From CAJXZP01 sp964195485 (GTDB taxonomy: Bacteria > Bacteroidota > Bacteroidia > Flavobacteriales_G > Salibacteraceae), in assembly GCA_964195485.1 (NCBI GenBank), contig CAXMPG010000134.1, forward strand, positions 1 through 27,102: a stretch of 27,102 nucleotides of DNA, written 5' to 3'. Below the pieces are notes generated by a model. It was not told where the DNA came from. It ran no database searches and worked only from the letters and a program-made list of their open reading frames with translations. Each line of letters opens with the position of its first letter. Position 1 is the first letter of the stretch. Made by a program: the position numbers and the translations under genes. Positions 16,594-25,230 of the stretch are shown here, piece after piece.

Positions 16594-18192
16594 TTATTTA
16601 TAATCTAATTTTAAGTTCTTAAATGTTTTATCATTCATTACTTCTAATGCCTTGATAAAAGCTTTGTCGTTACTATTTACCACTCTATAAAATTCTGTTG
16701 ATGTCCACAAATTGGTAGCCATTAGCGCTTTAAAATTAGATTTTATAATTCTTAAAGAGTGTTGAATCTGTTCGTCATTCCTTTCAATATCCTTTTTTTC
16801 TGCTGCAGCAATGATTTCTTCTAGCATTTCATCAGTCAGTTCAAAATCGTTATTAAAGGCTTCAAACGTTGGATATTTTTCTAAAAGGTCATTTCTATGA
16901 ATATCCAAGTAGTCTAAATTATAGGTGTAAAGAATTCCTTTTCTTACTAAAAGGCTAAAATATGCGGAAGTTTCCGTGGTATCTAACGGGATAAAAATGT
17001 CAGGCATAACCCCGCCACCTCCATAAACGGTACGTTTTAATTGTAGCGTTTCAAATTTCAATGAATCTGGAAACTCAATAGAATCAGAGTTCATTAGTTC
17101 TCCATGTTCAAATCTTTTATTGATTTCGTTATAGTAATCTTCTTTACCTTCTGAATAATCTCTTTGAATAGAACGTCCGGAAGGAGTGTAGTACCTAGAA
17201 ATAGTCAATCTAATAGCAGAACCATCAGAGAGTTGAAATGGTTTTTGAACTAATCCTTTTCCAAATGATTTACGGCCAATTACTAAAGCTCTATCCCAAT
17301 CTTGGACTGCTCCGGTAACAATTTCACTTGCGGAAGCTGAACCTTCATCAATTAAGATAACCAATTTACCTTTCTCAAAGTTTCCTTTACTCGTAGAGCT
17401 ATAGTCATCTCTTGGAAATGCCTTGCCTTGGGTGTAAACAATTAGCTTTCCATCTTCTAAGAAATTATCGGCTAATTGAATTGCGGTTCTTAAATAACCA
17501 CCTCCGTTACCTCTAAGGTCAAGGATTAGGTTTTTCATTCCTATACCATTTAAAGAATCAATAGCGCCTCCAACTTCCTCCATACTTTGAGCGGCAAATC
17601 TGTTTAGCTTAATATACCCAGTGGTAGGGCTAGCCATATAGGCAGCATCCATACTATAAATAGGAATTTTATCTCGTGTGATTTCAAAATCTAAAAGTTC
17701 CTTTTCACCATTTCGAGTAATACTAACTGTTACTTTGGTTCCTTTTTTACCTCTTAAATGGTCGGCTACATCTTTATTGGTAAAACCAACACCTGCCACT
17801 ATCTCAGCATCAATTTTCACAATTTTGTCACCAGCTCGAATGCCTAATTTTTTAGAAGGACCTCCTGAAATTGGTGAAACAACTGTAATGGTATCGTGTA
17901 AGATGTTAAACTGAATTCCAATACCCTCAAAGTTTCCTTCTAAGGGTTCGTTCATTCTTTTTAAATCCTTCTCAGAAATATATACCGAGTGGGGGTCTAG
18001 TCCTTTTAGAACCGCTTTAATAGCGTCTTCGGTAAGTTTTTGAGAATCTACCGTATCAACATACGCCAATTGAACATAGCGCATAAATGATTCAAACTTT
18101 TTTAATTGTTTTAAATCATCATTCTGTTGACCAATTCCAGTAAAGGAAATTGCGATTAAAAGCGCAGTTGCTATATGTTTTATTCTAATCAT
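16594..18192 (-). CDS. S41 family C-terminal processing peptidase
   Basis: 532-residue Prc/CtpA-type serine protease. N-terminal hydrophobic signal (about 5-20), a helical cap, a PDZ domain (about 85-170, with GIGIQF and GIRAGDKIVKID), then the S41 catalytic domain. The catalytic dyad is Ser287 (middle serine of GSASASEI) and Lys312 (FGKG), 25 residues apart as in E. coli Prc. LILDLRGNGGG near residues 217-227 is the conserved strand before the active site. The extra C-terminal region (about 400-532) is helical and charged. It acts in the periplasm on unstructured C-termini, in protein quality control or envelope maturation. Its leader is almost wholly occupied by a terminator-like hairpin. 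Confidence 0.95.
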   Translation of the reverse strand: MIRIKHIATALLIAISFTGIGQQNDDLKQLKKFESFMRYVQLAYVDTVDSQKLTEDAIKAVLKGLDPHSVYISEKDLKRMNEPLEGNFEGIGIQFNILHDTITVVSPISGGPSKKLGIRAGDKIVKIDAEIVAGVGFTNKDVADHLRGKKGTKVTVSITRNGEKELLDFEITRDKIPIYSMDAAYMASPTTGYIKLNRFAAQSMEEVGGAIDSLNGIGMKNLILDLRGNGGGYLRTAIQLADNFLEDGKLIVYTQGKAFPRDDYSSTSKGNFEKGKLVILIDEGSASASEIVTGAVQDWDRALVIGRKSFGKGLVQKPFQLSDGSAIRLTISRYYTPSGRSIQRDYSEGKEDYYNEINKRFEHGELMNSDSIEFPDSLKFETLQLKRTVYGGGGVMPDIFIPLDTTETSAYFSLLVRKGILYTYNLDYLDIHRNDLLEKYPTFEAFNNDFELTDEMLEEIIAAAEKKDIERNDEQIQHSLRIIKSNFKALMATNLWTSTEFYRVVNSNDKAFIKALEVMNDKTFKNLKLDYK

Positions 18193-18200
18193 TCTTATTT

Positions 18201-18231
18201 AAAAAAGAAGCCCACTAAAAAATAGTGGGCT
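18201..18231 (-). terminator. Terminator-like hairpin in S41 leader
   Basis: On the minus strand AGCCCACTA and TAGTGGGCT (18223-18231 and 18209-18217) form a perfect 9-bp stem with a five-T loop, followed by TTCTTTTTT (18201-18208 region). It starts 24 nt after the stop of the beta-barrel gene and ends 8 nt before the S41 start codon. Confidence 0.85.
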
Positions 18232-18255
18232 ATAAGTTTAATATAAAATTTAATG

Positions 18256-20343
18256 TTATTTGTTTAACATTTTTCTTCCTTGCGTAGCTGAAATCATTTT
18301 TCCATAATAAACACCTACTACGTAACAACCTTCAAAACCTTGACCTAAAAGTTCGTTTTTATATGTTGTCGCTTCTTCGTAAGAACTAAATGAACCGGCT
18401 ACATATCTAATGTATTTGTCTTTTCCTTTCATTTGTTCCACCGTACCTAACTCCATGTATGTTTCCAATACTTCAGTTGGTATTTGGCTTCTATATGATC
18501 CAAGTTGAACTTTAAATTTCAAATTGTCTTTTTGATCATCTGTTAATGGCGTAGTGGATGTAATTCCAGAAGTTTGAGACTTATTCAAGTTTACAACTCC
18601 AACGTTATTTAAAGCTACTCTATGACCACCTCTAAAGGCCACCACAAATGAACCGTTAAATCCTTTAGACAGAATATCAATTTTTGAGCTTGCCGCTTTT
18701 TGATACGAATCAAATGATCCGGTGAAGTATCTAATATACCCATCATCCGAATTTACTTTAATCAACTCTGGTAAATCTTTGAAGATTTTCTCGTCAGCAA
18801 CTTGGGTAAATGCACCCACTTGAACTCGGTAAACGATATCGCTGTTATTTTCATCCCCTTCCCACTGTTCAGCAGCAAATTCAGAAGTTACACCAGTAAC
18901 GGTACTCACCGCATTCTTACTATCAATTTTAACAATGTCTGTCGGTGTAATACCATCTTTCACTAATTGTTCTTGACGTGCTTCTGCTCCTTTTTTCGTA
19001 GGATATGAACCAACGGTAACTAAAATCTTACCATCTTTATCGTGCGTGTTTACATCTTGAACACTTAAAATATCATTTACTAAGTCGGCTGGAATTTCAC
19101 CTTCAAACTCGCCAATAGCTACGGCATATTTGGGTTTGTTTATGTTCCCTTTACGTTGAACCTTACCTGCAATAACTTGCATAGAATAAGTCTCAGCTGT
19201 AATAGGAGAGTGCACTCCAGTGGTATCAAAATATTTTTCGTAGAATAAATTAATTTCTGCATCAGTAATGGTAACCCCTGAAGAATCAACTTGAGCACCT
19301 GGAGCAGAAGCTATTTCATCATCCCCATAATTTGGTACACCATCTTTATCTCCATCTAACGGACATCCTTTAGCATCTACTTCAGCTCCAAATGGAGTTC
19401 CTAGACATAAATCATCCCAATCAATAACACCATCTTCATCTTCATCGGCCATCATATCAATGTCAATAAAATCATCCATGGCATCATCAAACGCATCATG
19501 TTTAGTGAAGTTGTAGCTGATAGAAACAGAAGTGTATAATAAATCGTCCATTTTAGCATCACCTACAAAAGCACCAGAAGATTGATCAATACCATCTAAT
19601 AAATCGGTCATTGTAAAGTGATATGTCATTGCCGCTCTAAAAGTCCATTTATCATTTACTAATAAATTTGCTCCTACCATTACAGGAAAGGCAATAGTGT
19701 AAGAATCATAAGGGTCTAAATCATACAGGGGAGAAGTATTAATATTTGTTTCGTAATAATAGTCTCGACTAACTCTCACCGCATCGTCCGAATTAGAAGC
19801 TGTTTGAGGCAAGTTTCGGATAGAACCATCATCCCAATAATGGTAATTCACATTATTCTCCGTCATTAAATCTGTTCTAGCGTTAAAGCTAATAAACTCT
19901 ATACCAACTCCGATAATAGGTTCTAATGTTCTTTCTGGTTTTAAGAAATTACCAAAGTTGTAATTAAACCCAAATCCACCACCAAACATGGTTGTTTCAA
20001 AGTTTAAGTTTCGGGTTAATGAACGTTCATTTGCAGAAATTTTTCCTCCCCAAGCGTTCAAACTGAATTCAAGGAAGTGAGTTACGGGTTGTCTAAATGA
20101 TAAATCAAACGCTAATCGACTAATTAATGGCGAGTTTACAGTGTTAGAATTATTCAATTCACCGAAATATGAAATAGTTCCAACCCCAATTGCAATTGTG
20201 GGCGGGGTATGTTCTACAGGATCTTTAAATCGTGTTGGTTCCTCAGTATCAGTAGTGTCTGAGTTATTGTCAACATCCTCTTGGGCTATTAACCCTGTAG
20301 AGAACAGACATGAAAGTACAAATAATGTAAATAGTTTCTTCAA
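18256..20343 (-). CDS. Outer-membrane beta-barrel protein with TSP3 and SPOR-like repeats
   Basis: 695 residues starting at a TTG (20341-20343); an in-frame TAA lies seven codons upstream with no ATG between, and a signal peptide (KKLFTLFVLSCLFSTGLIAQ) follows at once. Residues about 45-290 look like an outer-membrane beta-barrel (alternating aromatic strands, FGFNYNFGNF, SVSISYNF). An acidic calcium-binding thrombospondin type 3 stretch follows (about 305-345, DEDEDGVIDWDDLC, DGDKDGVPNYGDD). The C-terminal half carries one degenerate (about 390-490) and two clear SPOR-like modules (about 520-590 and 618-690) with the pattern 'V.VGAF...YIRY..GSF.SY..A......GF.G..VV'. SPOR domains bind denuded peptidoglycan, so the protein plausibly ties the outer membrane to the wall. 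A terminator follows the stop. Confidence 0.88.
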   Translation of the reverse strand: MKKLFTLFVLSCLFSTGLIAQEDVDNNSDTTDTEEPTRFKDPVEHTPPTIAIGVGTISYFGELNNSNTVNSPLISRLAFDLSFRQPVTHFLEFSLNAWGGKISANERSLTRNLNFETTMFGGGFGFNYNFGNFLKPERTLEPIIGVGIEFISFNARTDLMTENNVNYHYWDDGSIRNLPQTASNSDDAVRVSRDYYYETNINTSPLYDLDPYDSYTIAFPVMVGANLLVNDKWTFRAAMTYHFTMTDLLDGIDQSSGAFVGDAKMDDLLYTSVSISYNFTKHDAFDDAMDDFIDIDMMADEDEDGVIDWDDLCLGTPFGAEVDAKGCPLDGDKDGVPNYGDDEIASAPGAQVDSSGVTITDAEINLFYEKYFDTTGVHSPITAETYSMQVIAGKVQRKGNINKPKYAVAIGEFEGEIPADLVNDILSVQDVNTHDKDGKILVTVGSYPTKKGAEARQEQLVKDGITPTDIVKIDSKNAVSTVTGVTSEFAAEQWEGDENNSDIVYRVQVGAFTQVADEKIFKDLPELIKVNSDDGYIRYFTGSFDSYQKAASSKIDILSKGFNGSFVVAFRGGHRVALNNVGVVNLNKSQTSGITSTTPLTDDQKDNLKFKVQLGSYRSQIPTEVLETYMELGTVEQMKGKDKYIRYVAGSFSSYEEATTYKNELLGQGFEGCYVVGVYYGKMISATQGRKMLNK

Positions 20344-20426
20344 TGAAAATGCGTTTGTTTGTTACATTCACTAGGCATGACGGCTAAAGTAATCAATAAA
20401 TGCAGATTAGGAAAATTACTTATAAC

Positions 20427-21674
20427 TTAGTTAACCCATTTCTGATTTGTGATCATTAACGCTTCTTGAACTGTAATTCGTTCGCCATTATTGTAAGCCA
20501 CTACAAATGGTCCTTTAAAGGTGTAGTTTTGGTTGTAACTATTACGCATATCTCTAGCACTAACGTATTTATCATGTCCACCGGTCAAGTATTTCATCCA
20601 TCCTTGATGAGCGTCCATTTCTACCTTATTGGAGAACTTATATATCTTATTAAAGTAGGTAGATACGTTTACTGATTTATGCGCAGCCATAACTTGAACC
20701 TTATATATCACACCGGTTTGCGGAGATGGAGTAGAAGTAACGGGTATATCTACCGGTTTTTTAGCTGGAATTTCTTGTTCAATTAAATCCACTGTTTCAA
20801 TAGCTACAGGTATTACTTCCTTGGGAGTTTCTTTTACGGCTAATTCAGGTTTTTCAATTTCAACAAAGTCGATAGCACTCGGATTTGTGATTTGAATCTT
20901 TCTAGATTCTCCATCGTGAATAAATGCAAACTCACCCGCAATTTCACTTATTTTTTTGCTTTCTGCATCCGTTAAATCTACGAAGTATGAAACGCTAATA
21001 TCATGTCCGTCTTCCGGGAAATTCATCCATACATATTTCACCTTTGTATCCAGTATAGAGAATACGGCATCTTCAGCTCCCTCAGGTCTCACATCTGAAC
21101 CAGATGGTACAATATCTTGAATCTTTGCAAAACCAGTAATATTAGAATAGTGAATGTCGAGTGTAATTAAATATAAATGTTCTGAAACACTCTTAATGGT
21201 CCGAGCTACGGTCACTTCTGCTTCTGGAATTTCTTCCACTATGATGACTTCCTTACCCATTTTCACAATCCGAGCAGGTAAATCAACCGTCATTCTTTGG
21301 TTCTCATCTAAGTATGAAAATGTTCCACCTACCGGAATTTCTGTCAAACTTGGGTCGTTAACCGTTACCTTATAGGATATCTCAAAAACTCTTTCCTCCG
21401 GTAAGGTCATCCAAACAAACTTGGCTTTCTTACTTTCAAAATTGAACTTGGCAACACCAGTTTCTATTTCTGTAGCCGTTACGCCTTCAGGTAATACTAC
21501 TTGAAATTTTGCATACCCCTCGATGGTACTCTTATCTATAGTTACAGTTACCACAAACTCGTTCCCTTGCTCTACGCGGTCGGGTAAGTTTTGTTCTACA
21601 GTAACGTCCTCTAACAAGAAGTTAAAAAATAATAATGCAATTAAATTAAATGAAAAAGCCAAAATTTTAAACAT
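20427..21674 (-). CDS. Tandem beta-domain protein with C-terminal SPOR-like domain
   Basis: 415 residues. N-terminal hydrophobic signal (about 3-20). Two homologous beta-sandwich-like domains follow, about 25-140 and 150-265. They share GYAKFQ..LPEG / GFAKIQ..VPSG, then KAKFVWMTLPEE / KVKYVWMNFPED and a final strand ending before a Pro-rich linker (270-320). The C-terminus (about 322-405) is a SPOR-like module (YKVQVMAAHKS, GWMKYLTGGHDKY, FKGPFVVAYNNGERI) resembling those of the downstream barrel protein. Likely periplasmic and peptidoglycan-associated. I recognise no named family for the duplicated domain. It is the first gene before the barrel gene, 84 nt apart, and has an exact -7 box. Confidence 0.8.
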   Translation of the reverse strand: MFKILAFSFNLIALLFFNFLLEDVTVEQNLPDRVEQGNEFVVTVTIDKSTIEGYAKFQVVLPEGVTATEIETGVAKFNFESKKAKFVWMTLPEERVFEISYKVTVNDPSLTEIPVGGTFSYLDENQRMTVDLPARIVKMGKEVIIVEEIPEAEVTVARTIKSVSEHLYLITLDIHYSNITGFAKIQDIVPSGSDVRPEGAEDAVFSILDTKVKYVWMNFPEDGHDISVSYFVDLTDAESKKISEIAGEFAFIHDGESRKIQITNPSAIDFVEIEKPELAVKETPKEVIPVAIETVDLIEQEIPAKKPVDIPVTSTPSPQTGVIYKVQVMAAHKSVNVSTYFNKIYKFSNKVEMDAHQGWMKYLTGGHDKYVSARDMRNSYNQNYTFKGPFVVAYNNGERITVQEALMITNQKWVN

Positions 21675-21698
21675 AGTCTAACAGTTGATGTTCGCTAA

Positions 21699-21706
21699 CA
21701 AATCTA
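21699..21706 (-). promoter_or_regulatory. Bacteroidota -7 box TAGATTTG
   Basis: On the minus strand TAGATTTG matches TAnnTTTG exactly, 24 bp before the ATG of the tandem beta-domain gene. No clear -33 TTG. Confidence 0.5.
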
Positions 21707-21810
21707 TCGGAAGACCGTATGAATTTGGCTTTAACTAATTCATAATTACAAACAGAAAACTGTTAATAAGGGAAGAGGTAAATTAAATAATTTTAGAGGC
21801 TTCTTAGCGA

Positions 21811-22524
21811 CTAGAAATTAGGCGATAACAAGAAGTTATTATAGAACTTATCAATTTCTTGAACAGCTTCTTCGGGCGTATCAACCACTTTAAATAAGAA
21901 TAAATCCTCTTTAGAAATGGTTTTTTCTTTTTCTAATAACGATGTTTTCATCCAATCTACCATTCCAGACCAAAATTCTTTCCCTACTAAAATAATTGGA
22001 AATTTATTTATCTTTTTGGTTTGTATTAAGGTAATGGCTTCAAATAACTCATCCATTGTTCCAAATCCGCCAGGAAGTACAATAAAGCCCTGAGCATATT
22101 TTACAAACATGAGTTTACGAATGAAGAAATAATCGAAGTTTATTAGTTTGTCTTGATCAATGTAAGGGTTATGTGATTGTTCAAAAGGCAAATCAATGTT
22201 TAATCCTACAGATGGACCACAACCTTCTTTTGCCCCTTTATTAGCTGCTTCCATTATCCCAGGGCCGCCTCCGGTTATTACCCCGTAACCTAAATTGGTT
22301 AATTTATTGGCAATAATTTCGGCTTTCAAGAAGTTCTCATTTTCTGGATGTGTTCTAGCAGAACCAAAAATGGAAACACAGGGACCAATTTTACTCAGTT
22401 TTTCAAATCCTTCTACAATTTCCGACATCATTTTAAAAACCTGCCAAGAATCATTGGTTTTGATTTCGTTCCAGGTTTTATGATCTAATACTTCTTTTAG
22501 CTTTTGTTTGTCTTTATCTGTCAT
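21811..22524 (-). CDS. LOG family protein (nucleoside 5'-monophosphate phosphoribohydrolase)
   Basis: 237 residues of the LOG/TIGR00730 Rossmann-fold family: SIFGSARTHPENE near 50-63, GYGVITGGGPGIMEAANKGA near 78-98, and the signature PGGFGTMDE at about 151-159 with the catalytic Arg and Glu region (FIRKLMF before it). Members cleave the N-glycosidic bond of AMP or cytokinin nucleoside monophosphates; the older name 'lysine decarboxylase' for this family is wrong. Substrate here is not readable. It begins 2 nt after murQ, so the two genes are almost certainly cotranscribed and perhaps translationally coupled. Soluble cytoplasmic protein. Confidence 0.93.
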   Translation of the reverse strand: MTDKDKQKLKEVLDHKTWNEIKTNDSWQVFKMMSEIVEGFEKLSKIGPCVSIFGSARTHPENENFLKAEIIANKLTNLGYGVITGGGPGIMEAANKGAKEGCGPSVGLNIDLPFEQSHNPYIDQDKLINFDYFFIRKLMFVKYAQGFIVLPGGFGTMDELFEAITLIQTKKINKFPIILVGKEFWSGMVDWMKTSLLEKEKTISKEDLFLFKVVDTPEEAVQEIDKFYNNFLLSPNF

Positions 22525-22526
22525 CG

Positions 22527-23333
22527 TTAGGCGTTTTGAGATTCAATAGCTTTACGTACGCTACCGTATTTCAAAAGTAGGCTTTCTGCTGTTTTATAAT
22601 CTATTTTTAACGAATTTTGAACCATAATTGTTCCACGATCCACTAATTTATTATTACTCAATTGCATATCAACCATCCGATTGCCTTTTACCTTTCCTAA
22701 TTGAATCATAATAGAAGTTGATATCATATTAAGAACCAATTTTTGCGAAGTTCCCGATTTCATTCGCGTACTACCAGTAACATATTCAGGACCTACCACA
22801 ATTTCAATAGGATGTTTCGCTTCTTTTGAAACAGGGGAGTTTGGGTTGTTGGTAATGCTTCCTGTTAAGATGCCTTGCGCATTGCATTTTTTTAGTGCGC
22901 CTATTACATAAGGAGTCGTGCCCGATGCAGCTATACCAATAACCGTGTCTTGATTGTTTACGTTGTATTTTTCTAAATCAGAAAAACCTCCTGTAACATC
23001 ATCTTCCGCAAATTCAACGGCTTTGCGAATAGCAGAGTCGCCACCTGCAATAATACCAACCACTACATCAAAATCTACCCCAAAAGTAGGAGGACACTCT
23101 GATGCGTCAACCACGCCTAAACGACCACTGGTTCCTGCTCCTAAGTAAAATAATCGTCCCCCGTTTTTCATTCGAGGTACAATTTGTTCGACTAGTCTAG
23201 TAATTTGAGGAATAACCAATTCTACCGCATCCGCAATTTTTTTGTCCTCTTGATTAATACCTATTAATAGGTCATTAACAGATAACTCATCTAGATTGTG
23301 GTGATTTGATTCTTGCTCCGTAATTCTATTCAT
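22527..23333 (-). CDS. murQ: N-acetylmuramic acid 6-phosphate etherase
   Basis: 268 residues, the usual length of the Bacteroidota enzyme (E. coli protein is about 298). It cleaves the lactyl ether of MurNAc-6-phosphate to give GlcNAc-6-phosphate and D-lactate in peptidoglycan recycling. It contains the SIS-domain segment GGRLFYLGAGTSGRLGVVDASECPPTFG (residues about 58-85), with the catalytic Glu in SECPPT, the GxxASGTTPYV sugar-phosphate loop (about 134-144), and GSTRMKSGTSQKLVLNM (about 186-202). The start follows the common RITEQES opening. First gene of a two-gene operon with the LOG gene; no murP or anmK homologue is in the window. Confidence 0.97.
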   Translation of the reverse strand: MNRITEQESNHHNLDELSVNDLLIGINQEDKKIADAVELVIPQITRLVEQIVPRMKNGGRLFYLGAGTSGRLGVVDASECPPTFGVDFDVVVGIIAGGDSAIRKAVEFAEDDVTGGFSDLEKYNVNNQDTVIGIAASGTTPYVIGALKKCNAQGILTGSITNNPNSPVSKEAKHPIEIVVGPEYVTGSTRMKSGTSQKLVLNMISTSIMIQLGKVKGNRMVDMQLSNNKLVDRGTIMVQNSLKIDYKTAESLLLKYGSVRKAIESQNA

Positions 23334-23564
23334 ACCGCAATGTTAGTAGGAATTAGTCAATAAAATGCTATTTGATTTTTGAATTTGTCTATTAGGGATA
23401 TAGAGCAGAGTGGAAAGGTTTACGGGTGTAGTAGTCTATAAGTGTAGCGGGTTGATTTTTAGCTATTGTTAATAATTTGATTGACAAGGTTTTACTCTGT
23501 AATAGTTCAGTATAAGAGTGATAATTATGAGTTTAGCTATTTTTTAGCTTAGTATAGGATTGTT

Positions 23565-24134
23565 TTACTGGATTTTAATATCGTACTTATCCAGTAAACC
23601 GGGTATACCTTCGTGTGAAAATTGGGCTTTTGAAATTTTATTCAACTCCAAATCGATAGAATAATTAGAGGCAGTGGTAAAATCCGCTTTTTCAAGGGTT
23701 GAATTTTCAAAAATTGCTCCTTGTAAATCGCAGTTTATAAATTTAGCATTGGATAAGTTGGTTTCGGTGAAATCAATTTCTTGTAAGCTGCAATTTTCAT
23801 AATGTATTCCTTTAATTATCAATTGATAAAAGGAAGAGAAATTTAATTGACACGAACTAAAATTGATTTCGAGTAAAAAAGGATTACATCGACTAAAGTC
23901 AATCCCGATTGTCTTACAGTTAATAAACCGAACACTCTTAAGTGAGGTATTTAATAGGGTGATGTTACTTAAGTTACAATTTTCAAACTCACATTCTATA
24001 AATGAATAATGCGATAAATCAAAGGCTGATAAATTACAATTCAAAAATTGACAATTATCGTACTCTCCCAAATCTAAAGGTTTAACCGTAAAGTCTTTGT
24101 TTTTAAATTCTTGATTATCAATTATGGTTTGCAT
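23565..24134 (-). CDS. Pentapeptide-repeat protein
   Basis: 189 residues made of tandem A(D/N)LXX-type pentapeptides (FLNCNLSAFDLSHYSFIECEF, FINCKTIGIDFSRCN, FTETNLSNAKFINCDLQGAIFENSTLEKADF), which form a right-handed quadrilateral beta-helix. The ending FSHEGIPGLLDKYDI is typical of Qnr/McbG-like members. Those relatives can mimic DNA and bind gyrase, but many homologues have no known function, so quinolone protection is only a possibility. Cytoplasmic, no signal. It follows meaB by 15 nt and is the last gene of that operon. Confidence 0.9.
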   Translation of the reverse strand: MQTIIDNQEFKNKDFTVKPLDLGEYDNCQFLNCNLSAFDLSHYSFIECEFENCNLSNITLLNTSLKSVRFINCKTIGIDFSRCNPFLLEINFSSCQLNFSSFYQLIIKGIHYENCSLQEIDFTETNLSNAKFINCDLQGAIFENSTLEKADFTTASNYSIDLELNKISKAQFSHEGIPGLLDKYDIKIQ

Positions 24135-24149
24135 GGTAGTTTAGGAAAG

Positions 24150-25214
24150 TTAGGATTTGCTTTGGTTGGATTCATCGGCATATAAATCCATTAATTTTTG
24201 AGAACCCGCAAAAGGAGTCAACTGTCCCGAAATAACTAAATCGCTAACAGCACGCATGTTTTTTACAATACTTGGGTGGTTAAAGAATTGATTCTTTAAA
24301 GCGAAATCAACTTGATCTAATAACCACGTTTTAGACTGTTGTTTTCTTCGGGTATCAAACCATTTACTTTCTTTTTGTTCTTCTTTGAACTGTTGGATAA
24401 TGTTCCACACCTTATCCATTCCTTCATGGTTTATGGCAGAACAGGTTCCGGTTTGAGGAATCCAATTATCTTCTCTTGGAGGAAATAAATGTAACGCGTT
24501 CCCGTAAGCTCTTGCTGCTTTTTGAGCGTAAATGGAATTATCACCATCAGCCTTATTTACAATAAGGGCATCAGCCATTTCCATTATGCCTCTTTTAATA
24601 CCTTGAATTTCGTCTCCTGCACCTGATAGCATTAATAGTAAAAAGAAATCAACCATTTCTTTAACCATGTATTCACTTTGGCCAACGCCAACCGTTTCTA
24701 CTAAAATAACTTCAAATCCTGCCGCTTCGCAGAGTAGAATACTTTCTCTAGTAGCATTGGCTACTCCTCCTAAAGAACCGGAAGAAGGGGATGGGCGTAC
24801 AAATGCTAACGGATCTACAGAAAGGTCATTCATTCTGGTTTTATCACCTAAAATACTTCCTTTATTAATGTTAGAACTTGGGTCAATTGCTAACACGGCA
24901 GTTTTAATTCCTTGTTTAGTAAGTAAAGAACCAAATGCTTCAATAAACGTACTTTTTCCTACCCCCGGAACTCCGGTAATACCAATTCGAATGGAATTCC
25001 CACTTTTTGGTAAACATCTATGGACAATTTCAGAGGCTAATTCAAAATGATTTTTATTGGTGCTTTCCAAAAGGGTAATGGCTTGTGCTAGGGTTTGTTT
25101 GTCGCCATTAAAAATGCCATTCACATATTCATCTAATCCAGACGATTGATTTTGAGAATTTAGAAACCGAGCTACGGCTTTCTCTTTTGCAATATCTATT
25201 TTTGAATTACTCAT
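24150..25214 (-). CDS. meaB: Methylmalonyl-CoA mutase-associated GTPase MeaB (ArgK)
   Basis: 354 residues of the SIMIBI GTPase family. N-terminal helical region (1-70), Walker A GVPGVGKS at 81-88, switch region and Walker B-like DPSSNINKGSILGDKTRM (about 115-132), the GVGQSE motif (about 180), NKAD base-recognition motif (about 218-221), and the C-terminal dimerisation helices. MeaB loads or protects adenosylcobalamin in methylmalonyl-CoA mutase. The mutase genes themselves are not in this window. Sits between a lipoprotein gene (16 nt upstream) and a pentapeptide gene (15 nt downstream), so the three form an operon. Confidence 0.96.
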   Translation of the reverse strand: MSNSKIDIAKEKAVARFLNSQNQSSGLDEYVNGIFNGDKQTLAQAITLLESTNKNHFELASEIVHRCLPKSGNSIRIGITGVPGVGKSTFIEAFGSLLTKQGIKTAVLAIDPSSNINKGSILGDKTRMNDLSVDPLAFVRPSPSSGSLGGVANATRESILLCEAAGFEVILVETVGVGQSEYMVKEMVDFFLLLMLSGAGDEIQGIKRGIMEMADALIVNKADGDNSIYAQKAARAYGNALHLFPPREDNWIPQTGTCSAINHEGMDKVWNIIQQFKEEQKESKWFDTRRKQQSKTWLLDQVDFALKNQFFNHPSIVKNMRAVSDLVISGQLTPFAGSQKLMDLYADESNQSKS

Positions 25215-25230
25215 CGCGTTTACGATTCAA

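Noticed and set aside
23334..23564. Possible ncRNA between the pentapeptide and murQ genes
   Set aside because: Only a weak AGCTA/TAGCT pair, no T-tract or other structure.
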